64,000 bases of DNA from Nocardia caishijiensis NBRC 108228. GTDB taxonomy: Bacteria > Actinomycetota > Actinomycetes > Mycobacteriales > Mycobacteriaceae. A program made the position numbers and the translations under genes. Below the pieces are notes generated by a model. The model was not told the DNA's origin and searched no databases. It saw nothing but the letters and a program-made list of their open reading frames with translations. Location: positions 44,775 to 108,774 of the forward strand of contig NZ_BDBE01000050.1 in NCBI RefSeq assembly GCF_001612825.1. Direction: 5' to 3'. Shown here piece by piece: positions 15,831 to 25,181 of this stretch; positions within the stretch are counted from its first letter, which is position 1; each line of letters starts with the position of its first letter.

Positions 15831-18320
15831 TCAGTCGACGGCCAGCGCCGCGACGATCGGCATGCGCGAGGCACGCACGGCGGGCGGGATGGAACCGAGT
15901 AGCGCCAGCCCCAACGCGACGACGCCGTAGACGACGAGCAGCGGGCTTGGCGCGTAGACGATGTCGATGGTCATGGCATGGCCGATCGCCACGGTGCCGA
16001 GGTACTGCACCGCCGCCCCGGTCACCAGGCCGATCGCCGCACCGACGATCCCGATTCCGGCCGCCTCCGCGAGGACCGAGCGGAGCAGGAACTTGCGGTT
16101 GGTGCCCATGGCGCGCAACACCCCGAGCTCGCGGCGTCGCTCGAGCACCGACAGCATCAGCGTGTTCAGCAACGCCACCGTGGCCACCAGTACCACGATC
16201 CACAGGATCATGGTGCTCATCGCCGCACCCTGTTCCACACTGGACGAGACCGCCGCGACCTGGGCGGCACCGGTGTCGACATGGATCTGCTCGGGCACCA
16301 CCGCTCGAACCGCCGCCCGCACCGCCGCCGGGTCCGCACCCGGTTCGAAGCGCACCGCCAGCACCGTCTCGCCGGGCCGCTGATACCACTCCCGCATCTG
16401 ATCCAGACTCATCATCACCACACCCGAGACGGCCGTGAAGTACGGAATCACCTGCAGCACAGTGGCTGTGTGTTCCCCCGACGGAGTGGGCATGGTGATC
16501 CGATCGCCGACCTCGAGGTCGAGCGAACGGGCCACGTCACGGGTGACCACCACGCCTTCCCCTCGGGCCATCCGGTCGATCACTGCCGGGTCGACAGCGC
16601 CGAGCCTGCTGTCCTCGACCCTGGGCGGGTAGCCCTGCAACATCACCCGCCCACTGCCGATGGTCGCGAACGCCATCTGCCCCGGGCTCACGTACTCGAC
16701 CCCCGGCACGGCGCTGACCTTGTCCGACAGGTCCGAGGGGAGGACGGGTCCGGTGGGGAACTCCTCGACCGGACTCGGACTCACGTACAGGTCGGCCTCA
16801 CCGAGACTCTGGAACGAGGCGGTCGCCGAATCGACCATGTTGCGTGACGCGCCACCCAGCGCGACCACCGCCGCCACGCCGATCGTCACCGTCATCGCCG
16901 TGGCCCAGACGCGGCGCGGCGCGCGTTCCAACGTGGTCGCCCCGAGCGCGCCGGGCGCCCCGAACCAGCGGGCGATCGACCCGGCCGCGCGTACGATCGG
17001 CCCGGTCGCGGCGAAGCACAACACCACCGTCGCGGTGAACGACACGGTGATGGCCGCCAGCGAGAGTCGGCCGAGATCGATGTAGGCCAGCGCGATGGCC
17101 GCACCGACGAGGGCGAGACCGCCGATCAGCGAGACCAACCGCAGCCCGCGCCCCGCGGCGGCGACATCGCCAGCCTCGACGGGGGCGAGCGCCTCGACCG
17201 GTGCGACCCGGTACACCTGCCGCGCCGCGATGGCCGCCGCCAGCACAGTGGCCACCACGCAGGCGGTGATCGCGACGGGCACCGCGTAATTCGGGACCAT
17301 GAACTCGGTCCGCGCCTCCACCGATTGCACCATCGCGGCGGGAAGTTGCCCGATCGAGAACCGCCCCATCACCGCGCCGATCGCGGACCCGATCGCGCCA
17401 CCGATGAGCCCGAGCAGCGCCGCCTCCACCAGCAGGTCGCGCACCATCGGCCCACGCTGACCACCGATCGCGCGCAGCAGCGACAGCATCGGCCTGCGTT
17501 GTGCCACAGCCATACTCATCGCGTTGTAGATCAGGAACGCCGCCACGATCAGCGCCGCCGCCGAGGACATCAACGTCGAGTACCGCATGATCTGGATGGC
17601 ACCACCGGCCTGCGCGGTCCGCAGGCTGGGTTCGGCGACCACCGCCCGCCCGTCGACCGCCGCGGTGAGCGCCGCGCGCAGGTCGTCGACATCGGTACCC
17701 GGCCTGGCCATGATCTGCACCGAGTCGAGCCTGCCGACCCGATCGGTGAGGAATTGGGCCAGTGGCAGTGGCGCGGCGACGATGTGGCCCCCGTTGAGGC
17801 GGTCGGTGGCCGCTTCGTCCAGCACGGCCGCGACCGTCGCCGTGCCGCCACCGATCGGGATCGAGTCACCTTCGCGGTAGCCCGTCGCGGCGCCGACCAA
17901 CACCCCACGCGGCGTGCTGACCAGCTTGGCCGTGTACTGCGACATGGGTCCGGTCAGATCGCTGCCGAGCGCACCGATGGTTTGATCGGCACCGATCAGC
18001 AGGGTCCGGTCGGGTCCCGCGCCGAGCGTGCCGCGCAGCATCGGCGCCGCGGTCGCCACCCCTGGTGTGGCCGAAATGACCGGCAGCAGAGACTGTTCGA
18101 AGCCCGCGTCGGTGATGCCGGTGATCTCGAGCACCGCGTCGCCCGCGAGCCCCTTGGTGAGCCGATCGACCGACCCCGTCACCGAACCGGAGATGCTCAG
18201 CACCGCGACCAGCAGCGCCGCCGACACCGCCATCACGGCGGTCGACATGACGGTGCGACCGGGGTGCCGGACGAGGTCACCGAGGTTGAACAGCCGCAAC
18301 CGATCCAGCACCGCGATCAT
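15831..18320 (-). CDS. FtsX/MacB-type ABC transporter permease
   Basis: An 829-residue permease with two FtsX modules. The N-terminus has a membrane helix (TVMSTAVMAVSAALLVAVLSISG) followed by a MacB-type periplasmic-core-like extracellular domain. Three spans follow at about residues 255-360 (STLMSSAAALIVAAFLIYNAMSMAVAQRRPMLSLLRAIGG), then central spans, a second extracellular domain (about 500-690) and a final FtsX domain containing 'LNTLMLSVLERRRELGVLRAMGTNRKFLLRSVLAEAAGIGIVG'. This architecture is used for export or mechanotransmission rather than import. It overlaps the ATPase gene by 4 bp (ATGA) and ends 2 bp from the convergent kinase stop. Confidence 0.93.
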   Translation of the reverse strand: MIAVLDRLRLFNLGDLVRHPGRTVMSTAVMAVSAALLVAVLSISGSVTGSVDRLTKGLAGDAVLEITGITDAGFEQSLLPVISATPGVATAAPMLRGTLGAGPDRTLLIGADQTIGALGSDLTGPMSQYTAKLVSTPRGVLVGAATGYREGDSIPIGGGTATVAAVLDEAATDRLNGGHIVAAPLPLAQFLTDRVGRLDSVQIMARPGTDVDDLRAALTAAVDGRAVVAEPSLRTAQAGGAIQIMRYSTLMSSAAALIVAAFLIYNAMSMAVAQRRPMLSLLRAIGGQRGPMVRDLLVEAALLGLIGGAIGSAIGAVMGRFSIGQLPAAMVQSVEARTEFMVPNYAVPVAITACVVATVLAAAIAARQVYRVAPVEALAPVEAGDVAAAGRGLRLVSLIGGLALVGAAIALAYIDLGRLSLAAITVSFTATVVLCFAATGPIVRAAGSIARWFGAPGALGATTLERAPRRVWATAMTVTIGVAAVVALGGASRNMVDSATASFQSLGEADLYVSPSPVEEFPTGPVLPSDLSDKVSAVPGVEYVSPGQMAFATIGSGRVMLQGYPPRVEDSRLGAVDPAVIDRMARGEGVVVTRDVARSLDLEVGDRITMPTPSGEHTATVLQVIPYFTAVSGVVMMSLDQMREWYQRPGETVLAVRFEPGADPAAVRAAVRAVVPEQIHVDTGAAQVAAVSSSVEQGAAMSTMILWIVVLVATVALLNTLMLSVLERRRELGVLRAMGTNRKFLLRSVLAEAAGIGIVGAAIGLVTGAAVQYLGTVAIGHAMTIDIVYAPSPLLVVYGVVALGLALLGSIPPAVRASRMPIVAALAVD

Positions 18321-19039
18321 GCGCGCACCCGCGTCGGCACCTGGTCGTCGGCACCGATCTGCCCGTCGCGCAACGTGATCACGCGATCGCAGTACGCCAC
18401 CGCGCCCATGTCGTGGGTCACCATCACGACCGAATTGCCCTGTGCGGTGATGTCGCCGAGCAGGCCGAGGATCGACTCACCGGTCTTGGAATCCAGATTG
18501 CCGGTCGGTTCGTCGGCCAGGATCAGCGGCGGGTCCATGATGAGGGCGCGCGCCACCGCCACCCGCTGCATCTGGCCGCCGGAGAGCTCGGCGGGCCGGT
18601 GCTTGGCCCGGTCACCGAGACCGACGAGGTCGAGCAGTTCCAGTGCTCGCGGCTTGGCCTTGCGTAATCCGGTGCCGTCGAGCAGTTTCGGCACCGCGAC
18701 GTTCTCCCAGGCCGACAGCGTCGGCAGCAGATTGAAGAACTGGAAGACGAAACCGACCTGCTCGAGCCGAAACGCGGCCTGCCGGTCTTCGTCCAGATCG
18801 CCGATCTCGGTGCCGCGGAAGCGAATCGAACCCTCGTCGGGACGGTCGAGCGCCCCGAGCAGATGCAGGAGGGTGGACTTACCCGAACCCGACGGCCCGA
18901 TGATCGAGGTGAACTGCCCGGTCTCGATGCGCATGCTCACGTCGTCGAGCGCGCGTACCTGCTGGTCACCCACGCGGTACCGCTTGACGACGCCGGTCAA
19001 TTCCAGCATCGGTGGTTGCGGTGTGGCGTTGTCGGTCAT
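18317..19039 (-). CDS. ABC transporter ATP-binding protein (LolD/MacB type)
   Basis: A 240-residue ATPase. Walker A is IGPSGSGKSTLLHLLG, the Q-loop is in FVFQFFNLLPTLSAWENV, the signature is ELSGGQMQRVAVARAL, Walker B is LILADEPTGNLD and the H-loop is MVTHDMGA. 'FNLLPTLSAWENV' is typical of the LolD/MacB/FtsE group that drives FtsX-like permeases. It pairs with the permease immediately downstream and follows a 107-residue unknown gene by 36 bp. Confidence 0.95.
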   Translation of the reverse strand: MTDNATPQPPMLELTGVVKRYRVGDQQVRALDDVSMRIETGQFTSIIGPSGSGKSTLLHLLGALDRPDEGSIRFRGTEIGDLDEDRQAAFRLEQVGFVFQFFNLLPTLSAWENVAVPKLLDGTGLRKAKPRALELLDLVGLGDRAKHRPAELSGGQMQRVAVARALIMDPPLILADEPTGNLDSKTGESILGLLGDITAQGNSVVMVTHDMGAVAYCDRVITLRDGQIGADDQVPTRVRA

Positions 19040-19075
19040 GTGTGTTGTCCCCCAAGAGTATTCGGGTGGCTGGTC

Positions 19076-19399
19076 TCAGTGCGCCAGGGCGCGGTCGCGG
19101 GTAGTCTGCCCGATCGCGGTGTGCGCGTCGAGAAGGGCACGCAGTGCGGGTTGCTCGGCCGCGAGTACCAGGTAGGCCTCGACCGGGGTGGTGCCGTCGA
19201 TCTCGCCCAGCTCCACTTTGACGCGCAGATGGTTGTCCCAGCGGTTCGCCAGCGCCTGGAGCAGGCCCTCGACGCCACCGAAGAGGCGATCCAGTCCCGG
19301 CAGATCGGCGAAGAGGTGCGGATCGTTCGGGTCGATCTGCGCCCTGGCGAGAACGGTGTGCACGATGTCGGTGCGTTGATGCAGCTCGGTCCAGGTCAT
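19076..19399 (-). CDS. Conserved hypothetical protein at the head of the ABC operon
   Basis: A 107-residue soluble, acidic, helical protein starting MTWTELHQRTDIVHTVLARAQ. The start at 19399 is supported by GGAAGGTGA upstream. No family is recognised. Its place as first gene of the ABC operon, divergent from a two-component system, suggests an accessory of the exporter or its regulation, without direct evidence. Confidence 0.75.
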   Translation of the reverse strand: MTWTELHQRTDIVHTVLARAQIDPNDPHLFADLPGLDRLFGGVEGLLQALANRWDNHLRVKVELGEIDGTTPVEAYLVLAAEQPALRALLDAHTAIGQTTRDRALAH

Positions 19400-19482
19400 G
19401 AACTTCACCTTCCGTGAGCGGGTGTGGCCAACGCTACGGAGCGCGACGCGGGGATTCGTCGTGCCGGGGACGCGACTTCTTC

Positions 19483-19498
19483 TCCTACCCAGGTAGGA
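19483..19498. promoter_or_regulatory. Candidate response-regulator binding palindrome
   Basis: TCCTACC-CA-GGTAGGA, perfect 7-bp arms with a 2-bp centre, lies between the divergent ABC operon and the histidine kinase gene. Two-fold sites with this geometry suit NarL-type regulators such as the one encoded at 20851. Its function is inferred. Confidence 0.5.
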
Positions 19499-19555
19499 CG
19501 TGCGGACCGCTCGCGGGACGATGTCGCGCGCCGCCACGGCGGCTAGCCTGACAGG

Positions 19556-20854
19556 ATGGAGGTGATCGACACCGCCGCGGCACGGCGGCCGAGGCTGACG
19601 GCCCGGCTGCGCGCGGTGGCGCACCGGTTCACCGAATCCGTGCGAACGCGGCTCGCGTCGTTGCCCTACGACTACCCGCCCGCCCTCATCGTGACGGCGG
19701 ACGTGGCGCTGTTCGTGGCTACCGCCGCCGCGTTCGTTCAGCGTCACGAGTACTTCCCGACTGTGCTGCCGCTGCTCGCCCTGTTCGCGGCCTTCCTGCC
19801 GATTCCGCTGTACGCGCTGTTCGATCTGGACCCCTATCCGGTGCTGCTCAAGTCCAGCGGACTGCTGGCCTGCGCGCTGTTCCTGTTGCAACCCGTCCCC
19901 AACGACTTCGCCCCGTTCGTGCTGGTCGTGGTCGCGGGCAAGGTGGCCGCGGTGACCACCCGAGGTATGACGCTCGGCTTCACCCTGCTCGCGATCGCGG
20001 AACTGATCGCCTTCGATCTGGCCGGACACCTGGAGTGGGGTGGGGAACGGCTCGAGGGCCTGCCGATGTACGTGCTCGGCATCGTGCTCGGCACCTTCGT
20101 CGGGATGATGCTGCAGTACCAGCGGCGGTTTCTGTACCAGGAACGGGAGAACCAGGCCATCCGCGCCGGACAGGCCGCCGACGAGGAACGGCGCCGGATC
20201 GCGCGCGAAGTCCACGACGTGATCGCGCATTCGCTCTCGATCACCCTGCTGCACCTCACCGCGGCCCGGCGCGCGCTGCAGACCGACGAGGACGTCACCG
20301 AGGCGGTGGAGGCCCTCGTCGACGCGGAACGGCTCGGTCGCCAGGCCATGGCCGACATCCGCCGCACCGTCGGCATGCTCGATGCCGACCCCTCCCGGCC
20401 GAAGCCGGAACCCGGTGCCGCCGATCTCGATGAACTCGTCGGCGATTTCCGGCGCGCGGGCCTCACCGTCGACTTCCGGCGCACGGGCGAGTTGTCGGTG
20501 GTCACCGGCGCCGTCGGACACGCGCTGTACCGCATCGGGCAGGAATCGCTGGCCAACGTGGCCAAGCACGCTCCCGGTGCCGAGGCGACCGTCCGCCTGG
20601 ACGTTACGGCGGAACTGGCCGCCCTCGAGGTGCGCAACGCCCTGCCCGTCGGCCCACCACCGCACCTCGGCGCCGGGATGGGCCTGCGCGGCATGCGCAA
20701 GCGCACCGAACTGCTCGGCGGAACCATCCGGGCCGGGCTCGACGACGACAACTGGACCGTGCACGCCCAGTTTCCGCTGAAATCAGGTGCCTGCGGACCG
20801 CTCACCGCCATGCTGCCCGGGTTGCTCCGGCCGAGAAACCAGGAGGACCAGTGA
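19556..20854 (+). CDS. NarL-type sensor histidine kinase
   Basis: A 432-residue membrane kinase with four to six spans over residues about 42-185. The phosphoacceptor helix is 'ERRRIAREVHDVIAHSLSITLLHLTAARRAL', with His in VHDVIAHS. The ATPase domain has 'ALYRIGQESLANVAKHAPGAEATV' (N box) and 'GAGMGLRGMRKRTELLGG' (G boxes). It overlaps the regulator gene by 4 bp (stop 20852-20854, start GTG 20851). The divergent ABC exporter is its likely target, an arrangement common in Actinobacteria. Confidence 0.94.
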   Translation: MEVIDTAAARRPRLTARLRAVAHRFTESVRTRLASLPYDYPPALIVTADVALFVATAAAFVQRHEYFPTVLPLLALFAAFLPIPLYALFDLDPYPVLLKSSGLLACALFLLQPVPNDFAPFVLVVVAGKVAAVTTRGMTLGFTLLAIAELIAFDLAGHLEWGGERLEGLPMYVLGIVLGTFVGMMLQYQRRFLYQERENQAIRAGQAADEERRRIAREVHDVIAHSLSITLLHLTAARRALQTDEDVTEAVEALVDAERLGRQAMADIRRTVGMLDADPSRPKPEPGAADLDELVGDFRRAGLTVDFRRTGELSVVTGAVGHALYRIGQESLANVAKHAPGAEATVRLDVTAELAALEVRNALPVGPPPHLGAGMGLRGMRKRTELLGGTIRAGLDDDNWTVHAQFPLKSGACGPLTAMLPGLLRPRNQEDQ

Positions 20855-21540
20855 CGGCCGCCGCGCCGATCGAGAATCCCGTCTCCGTCCTCGTCGTCGA
20901 CGACCAGGAACTGGTGCGCGGTGGACTGCGCCGCATCCTGCGCCGCCGCGACGGGTTCGTCGTCAGCGAATGCGGCGACGGCGACGAGGTCGCCGCCGCC
21001 GTCGCCGCCGATCGGCCCGACGTGGTGCTGATGGATCTGCGGATGAAGCGGGTCGGCGGCATCGATGCGACCCGTTTGCTGCGCGCGCGATCCGACGCGC
21101 CGCCGGTCCTCGTCCTCACTACCTTCGACGACGACCAGCTGCTCTCCGGTGCCCTGCGCGCGGGCGCGGCGGGCTTCCTGCTCAAGGACTCACCCGCCGA
21201 AGACCTCATCCGGGCGGTCCGTACCGTCGCGGCAGGCGGCGCGTGGCTCGACCCGTCGGTCACCGGCCGGGTGCTCACCGCCTACCGAACCGTGAAACCC
21301 GTCGGCACCCGCGCCGATCGCCGCCTCGGCGACCTCACCGCCCGCGAGTACGAGGTGCTCGAACTGATCGGACGCGGCCGGGTCAACAGCGAGATCGCCA
21401 CCGAACTCGGCATCTCCGAAGTCACTGTGAAAAGCCATGTCGGACACATATTCGGCAAACTCGACCTGCGCGATCGCGCCGCCGCCATCGTGTTCGCGTT
21501 TGACCACGGCGTAGTGACACCGGGAGAATCGGCGTTCTGA
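20851..21540 (+). CDS. LuxR/NarL-family response regulator
   Basis: A 229-residue regulator partner of the preceding kinase. Receiver landmarks are VVDDQELVRGG, the Asp in DVVLMDLRMKRVGG, LTTFDDDQL and FLLKDSPAEDL. The C-terminal helix-turn-helix is 'LTAREYEVLELIGRGRVNSEIATELGISEVTVKSHVGHIFGKL'. The start is a GTG overlapping the kinase stop. Confidence 0.95.
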   Translation: MTAAAPIENPVSVLVVDDQELVRGGLRRILRRRDGFVVSECGDGDEVAAAVAADRPDVVLMDLRMKRVGGIDATRLLRARSDAPPVLVLTTFDDDQLLSGALRAGAAGFLLKDSPAEDLIRAVRTVAAGGAWLDPSVTGRVLTAYRTVKPVGTRADRRLGDLTAREYEVLELIGRGRVNSEIATELGISEVTVKSHVGHIFGKLDLRDRAAAIVFAFDHGVVTPGESAF

Positions 21541-21583
21541 GACGCGGGTCCCACGGCCCGCAAGACGTGGGAGGCGGACGCCG

Positions 21584-24500
21584 GTGCAGGCACCTGGGTC
21601 ACGGACGGGGAGCAGATTCGGCCCGTACGAGTTGCGGTCGATGCTGGGCAAAGGCGGCATGGGCGAGGTCTACGAGGCCTACGACACCGGCAAGGACCGC
21701 GTGGTCGCCCTGAAGTTGCTGGCCGCCGAACTCGCCCAGGACCCCGCCTACCAGGTCCGTTTCCGGCGTGAATCCCAGGCCGCGGCGAAACTGGCCGAAC
21801 CGCACGTCATCCCGATCCACGACTGGGGTGTCATCGACGGGGTGCTGTTCATCGACATGCGGCTGGTGCCCGGCACCGATCTGCGGACCGTGCTGCGCGC
21901 CGGGGGGCCGCTGCACCCGGAACGCGCCGTCGCCGTCGTCGAGCAGATCGCCGCCGCACTCGACGCCGCGCACGCGGGCGGACTCGTGCACCGCGACGTG
22001 AAGCCCGCCAATATCCTCGTCACCCCGGCCGACTTCGCCTACCTCGCCGACTTCGGCATCGCCCACACCGAGGGCGACAGCGCGCTCACCCAGGCCGGGA
22101 TGGCCATGGGTTCCTACATCTACATGGCGCCCGAACGGTTCGACGCCGCCGCCGTCTCGCACCGCGCCGACATCTACTCACTGGCCTGCGTGCTGCACGA
22201 ATGCCTCACCGGCGCATCCCCTTTCCCGGCGGCGAGCATGAGCGTGCTCATCCGCTCCCACCTGACCGAGGAACCGCCGCGACCGAGCACGACGATCGCC
22301 GGGTTGCCCACGGCGTTCGACGAGGTCATCGCCGTCGGCATGGCCAAGGACCCGGCCGAGCGCTACCCGAGTGCCGGTGCGTTGGCACTGGCCGCCAGGC
22401 AGGCGCTGGCGAGCGCACCTGGCGCCGCTCCGGTCGTCGGCCGAGGACCGGTGGATGCGCCCGGTCACGGCGTGCCCGCCGCGGCGGGCTTCGGCAATGC
22501 CGCGGGGGGAATCATCGGTGGCGCCGCCTCGGCTGGTGTGGTCGGCGCACGACCGGGCCCTGGCCGCGGTCCGAGCGGACGCGAGAACGAGGCCGAGGAA
22601 CCGTCCAAGCCCACTCCAACCGGCGAGTTCCGGGTGATCGGTGCGGTGACCGCCACCGGCGGCATCGAGACCTCGCGCAGCCAGACCTCCGCGACCGGCG
22701 CCCAGCCGACACTCATCATCCGCCCGCCCGAGGCGCGCGCCGAAACCGCGGGCTTCCACCGGGTGCCTGTCGAAGGCAGCGGCGAGGTGTCGATTCCCGC
22801 CGTCATCCAACCCACCGGCCCCACCGAGATCCACCCCGCCGACACCTATTTCGCCCCGCTGCCCGCCGACGACGCGACCCCCGATCCGGTCGCGCCCGCG
22901 CCGCCCCCGGCCTACACTCCGGACCAGGGCCTCCCACGCACGCGCCCGTTCCCCGACGCCCACCTCTACGGCGACAACCAGCCGGGCGAAACCTCCTCGC
23001 CCGTACCGCAACCCGGTCCCGGAATGGGCTCGCATCCCAGTCGACCGGGCGAGACGTCGTCGCCTGTTCCGCAGCCTGGTGCCGCGATAGGTTCGCGTCC
23101 CGGTGGTCCCGCGTACGGCGGTCGGCCCGGCGAGACCTCCTCGCCTGTCCCGCGACCCGGTGCCGCGACGGGTTCGCATCCTGGCGGGCCCGCGTTCGAT
23201 GCGAGACGTCCCGGCGAAACGTCCTCGCCTGTCCCGCGATTCGGCACCGGCAACGGCAGCTCCGAGCGTGGCCCGCTGGTTCCGCCGCGCAGTGCGCCGA
23301 CTCAGCGCTACTCGGGTGAGTTCCCGATGCCGGGTGGTCAGCCGCCCGCCGATCCCACCGTGCGCCGGAACCCGGATGACCGCCCGGCTCCGCCCGCACG
23401 ATTGGTTTCCCCGCCGGTCCCGGGCGGTACCGGCCCGAACCCGCTCCCGGGCAGCGACCTTCCCCGACGCGATCCCGGTTTCGGCCCTCCCCCAGGGGCT
23501 TTCGGTGCCGACGACGGCCAGGAGTCTCGGACGGGACAGCCTTTCGGGCCCGGTGAGGCCGGAGGCGACAACAGTCCCGCAGCTGCTACCCGGAAGTTCG
23601 ACGCGGATCGATTCGGCCCTGCCACCGGGCAATTCGACGACGACCCGCGATTCCCGGCCGGACCCCGCACCCCGCCGCAGCCGGGGGCGAGCAACCCCTT
23701 CGGTCCGTATGCGGCGGAGGCGAGTTCGGCGCACGGTGCCGACCAGTTCTCGGCCGACGACTCGGCTTCCGGTTCGTCGCGTCCGGATGCCTTCGGTCCG
23801 CCGACCGAGCAGTACGACCAACGATCCGCCGCCGCTTTCGCCGACGATCAGCGCGACGATCGATCCGCCGACCGCCGAAACCCGGTCGGCGGCAACCCGT
23901 ATGCCCCGCCCACCGAAGTGTTCGGCCCGGAGCAGCGACGTTCGGCGCCCACCGAGCACTACGCGCGCAACGATCAGTTCAGCCCGCCCACCGAACAATT
24001 CGATCCGGCCGACATCGGTGATCAGCGGTCCGCGCCGACCCGCCACTACCCGGACCCCCAGCGCTCCGCACCCACCGAGCACCACTCCGGCGGCCCGGAT
24101 CCGCAGCGTGCGCGACCGACCGAGCACTACGGCTTCGACGACCCGGATCCGCAGCGTGCGCGACCGACCGAGCACTATGGCTTCGACGACCCGGACCCGC
24201 AGCGTTCCCAGCCGACTCACCACTACCGTGGTGGCGCGGCGCCCTTCGGTGCCCACAACGCTGTCGACCAGCCGTACCCCGAGCAGGCCGCCTACTCCCA
24301 GTACGACGACCAGCACGCCTACGGCGACCACGCCTACCGCGACGACGAGGGCCCCTACGGTCCCGAACCGGCCTACGCCCCGGAACCGGCCTGGTCCCAC
24401 CAGGACTCGAACCGCCGATCCATGTTGCTGCCGATCCTCGTGGGCGTGCTCGCCGTGATCGTCGTCGCCATCGGCGGCGCGATCGGCTGGCGGCTGATGT

Positions 24501-24886
24501 CGGCCACCGACTCCAGCGACACCGCCGGTGCGCCCTCGACGTCGCTGGTGCCCGCCGGGGCGACCGGTACCACCGCGCCACGGGCGACCACCGCCGCACC
24601 GACCACCTCGGCCGGTCCGGTCACCCTGCCCGCAGGCGCCGAGCCGTGTGAATCCGGTTCGGGCAGCGGCAATTTCAGTAAGGCGGCAATCGGCAACAGC
24701 GTGACCAGCTGCCCGTTCGCGCAGGCCGTGCGGCAGGCTTACGCGGGAGGTGGCAGCGCGAGTGGACCGCGCGAGGTGGTGGCGACGAGTCCGGTGACCG
24801 GGCGCACCTACACGATGACGTGCACGCCCGCGGGCAAACTCGTCACCTGCACCGGCGGCGACAACGCGGTCGTCTACGTCTACTGA
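21584..24886 (+). CDS. Transmembrane Ser/Thr protein kinase (PknE/PknD-like catalytic domain)
   Basis: A 1100-residue Hanks-type kinase. Glycine loop MLGKGGMGEVYEAYD, ATP Lys in VALKLLAAEL, catalytic loop LVHRDVKPANILVT, DFGIAHTEGD and the APE equivalent YMAPERF define residues 10-275. A Pro/Gly/Asp-rich linker of about 660 residues holds two repeat families. One membrane span (MLLPILVGVLAVIVVAIGGAIGWRLM) precedes a Thr/Ala-rich stretch and a ~75-residue C-terminal domain with four Cys (EPCESG, TSCPFA, MTCTPA, VTCTGG) outside the cell. The GTG at 21584 has GGGAGG upstream. It follows the two-component operon by 43 bp. Confidence 0.92.
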   Translation: MQAPGSRTGSRFGPYELRSMLGKGGMGEVYEAYDTGKDRVVALKLLAAELAQDPAYQVRFRRESQAAAKLAEPHVIPIHDWGVIDGVLFIDMRLVPGTDLRTVLRAGGPLHPERAVAVVEQIAAALDAAHAGGLVHRDVKPANILVTPADFAYLADFGIAHTEGDSALTQAGMAMGSYIYMAPERFDAAAVSHRADIYSLACVLHECLTGASPFPAASMSVLIRSHLTEEPPRPSTTIAGLPTAFDEVIAVGMAKDPAERYPSAGALALAARQALASAPGAAPVVGRGPVDAPGHGVPAAAGFGNAAGGIIGGAASAGVVGARPGPGRGPSGRENEAEEPSKPTPTGEFRVIGAVTATGGIETSRSQTSATGAQPTLIIRPPEARAETAGFHRVPVEGSGEVSIPAVIQPTGPTEIHPADTYFAPLPADDATPDPVAPAPPPAYTPDQGLPRTRPFPDAHLYGDNQPGETSSPVPQPGPGMGSHPSRPGETSSPVPQPGAAIGSRPGGPAYGGRPGETSSPVPRPGAATGSHPGGPAFDARRPGETSSPVPRFGTGNGSSERGPLVPPRSAPTQRYSGEFPMPGGQPPADPTVRRNPDDRPAPPARLVSPPVPGGTGPNPLPGSDLPRRDPGFGPPPGAFGADDGQESRTGQPFGPGEAGGDNSPAAATRKFDADRFGPATGQFDDDPRFPAGPRTPPQPGASNPFGPYAAEASSAHGADQFSADDSASGSSRPDAFGPPTEQYDQRSAAAFADDQRDDRSADRRNPVGGNPYAPPTEVFGPEQRRSAPTEHYARNDQFSPPTEQFDPADIGDQRSAPTRHYPDPQRSAPTEHHSGGPDPQRARPTEHYGFDDPDPQRARPTEHYGFDDPDPQRSQPTHHYRGGAAPFGAHNAVDQPYPEQAAYSQYDDQHAYGDHAYRDDEGPYGPEPAYAPEPAWSHQDSNRRSMLLPILVGVLAVIVVAIGGAIGWRLMSATDSSDTAGAPSTSLVPAGATGTTAPRATTAAPTTSAGPVTLPAGAEPCESGSGSGNFSKAAIGNSVTSCPFAQAVRQAYAGGGSASGPREVVATSPVTGRTYTMTCTPAGKLVTCTGGDNAVVYVY
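22981..23235 (+). repeat. In-frame imperfect repeats encoding PGETSSPVP units
   Basis: Four imperfect copies, 60-84 bp apart, encode PGETSSPVP followed by a variable Gly/Pro spacer. They form part of the kinase linker; no function can be assigned. Confidence 0.8.
24095..24211 (+). repeat. 48-bp tandem repeat in the kinase linker
   Basis: Two units (24095-24142 and 24143-24190) differ at a single base (TAC/TAT); a partial third follows. Each encodes PDPQRARPTEHYGFDD. More degenerate PTEHY/PTEQF units extend upstream to about 23800. Confidence 0.85.
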
Positions 24887-24902
24887 CGCACCGCACCATC
24901 GT

Positions 24903-24920
24903 TACCTGCACACGCAGGTA
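24903..24920. promoter_or_regulatory. Palindrome between kinase stop and small gene
   Basis: TACCTGC-ACAC-GCAGGTA, perfect 7-bp arms, 16 bp after the kinase stop. It could be an operator for the small downstream gene or a weak terminator; there is no T-run. Confidence 0.4.
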
Positions 24921-24944
24921 TGCGAATCGTTGCATACTGTCGGT

Positions 24945-25115
24945 ATGGCTGATGACGACCAGTGGTACTACTGCCTCAAGCATCACAAGGCCGAGCAGGG
25001 CAAGTCCTGCTGGTACGGCGACCGGATGGGTCCGTACCCGGACCAGGCGACGGCCGAGCGGGCGCTCGAGATCGCGCGTGCGCGCAACAAGGCCGCCGAC
25101 GACGAAGACGACTAG
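24945..25115 (+). CDS. Small conserved actinobacterial protein
   Basis: A 56-residue acidic protein. The core 'WYYCLKHHKAEQGKSCWYGDRMGPYPDQATAERALEIARARN' matches a small family widespread in Actinobacteria, often annotated as SPOR-like or hypothetical. The C-x-x-H-H and later Cys could bind metal. A TATA-like CATACT six bases before the ATG and the absence of a ribosome-binding site suggest a leaderless mRNA. Confidence 0.8.
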   Translation: MADDDQWYYCLKHHKAEQGKSCWYGDRMGPYPDQATAERALEIARARNKAADDEDD

Positions 25116-25181
25116 ACCAGGCCGGTTCACCACCCGTTCCGGCGACGACGAGCGCACTCGTCACCGACTGATCGGCACCTG

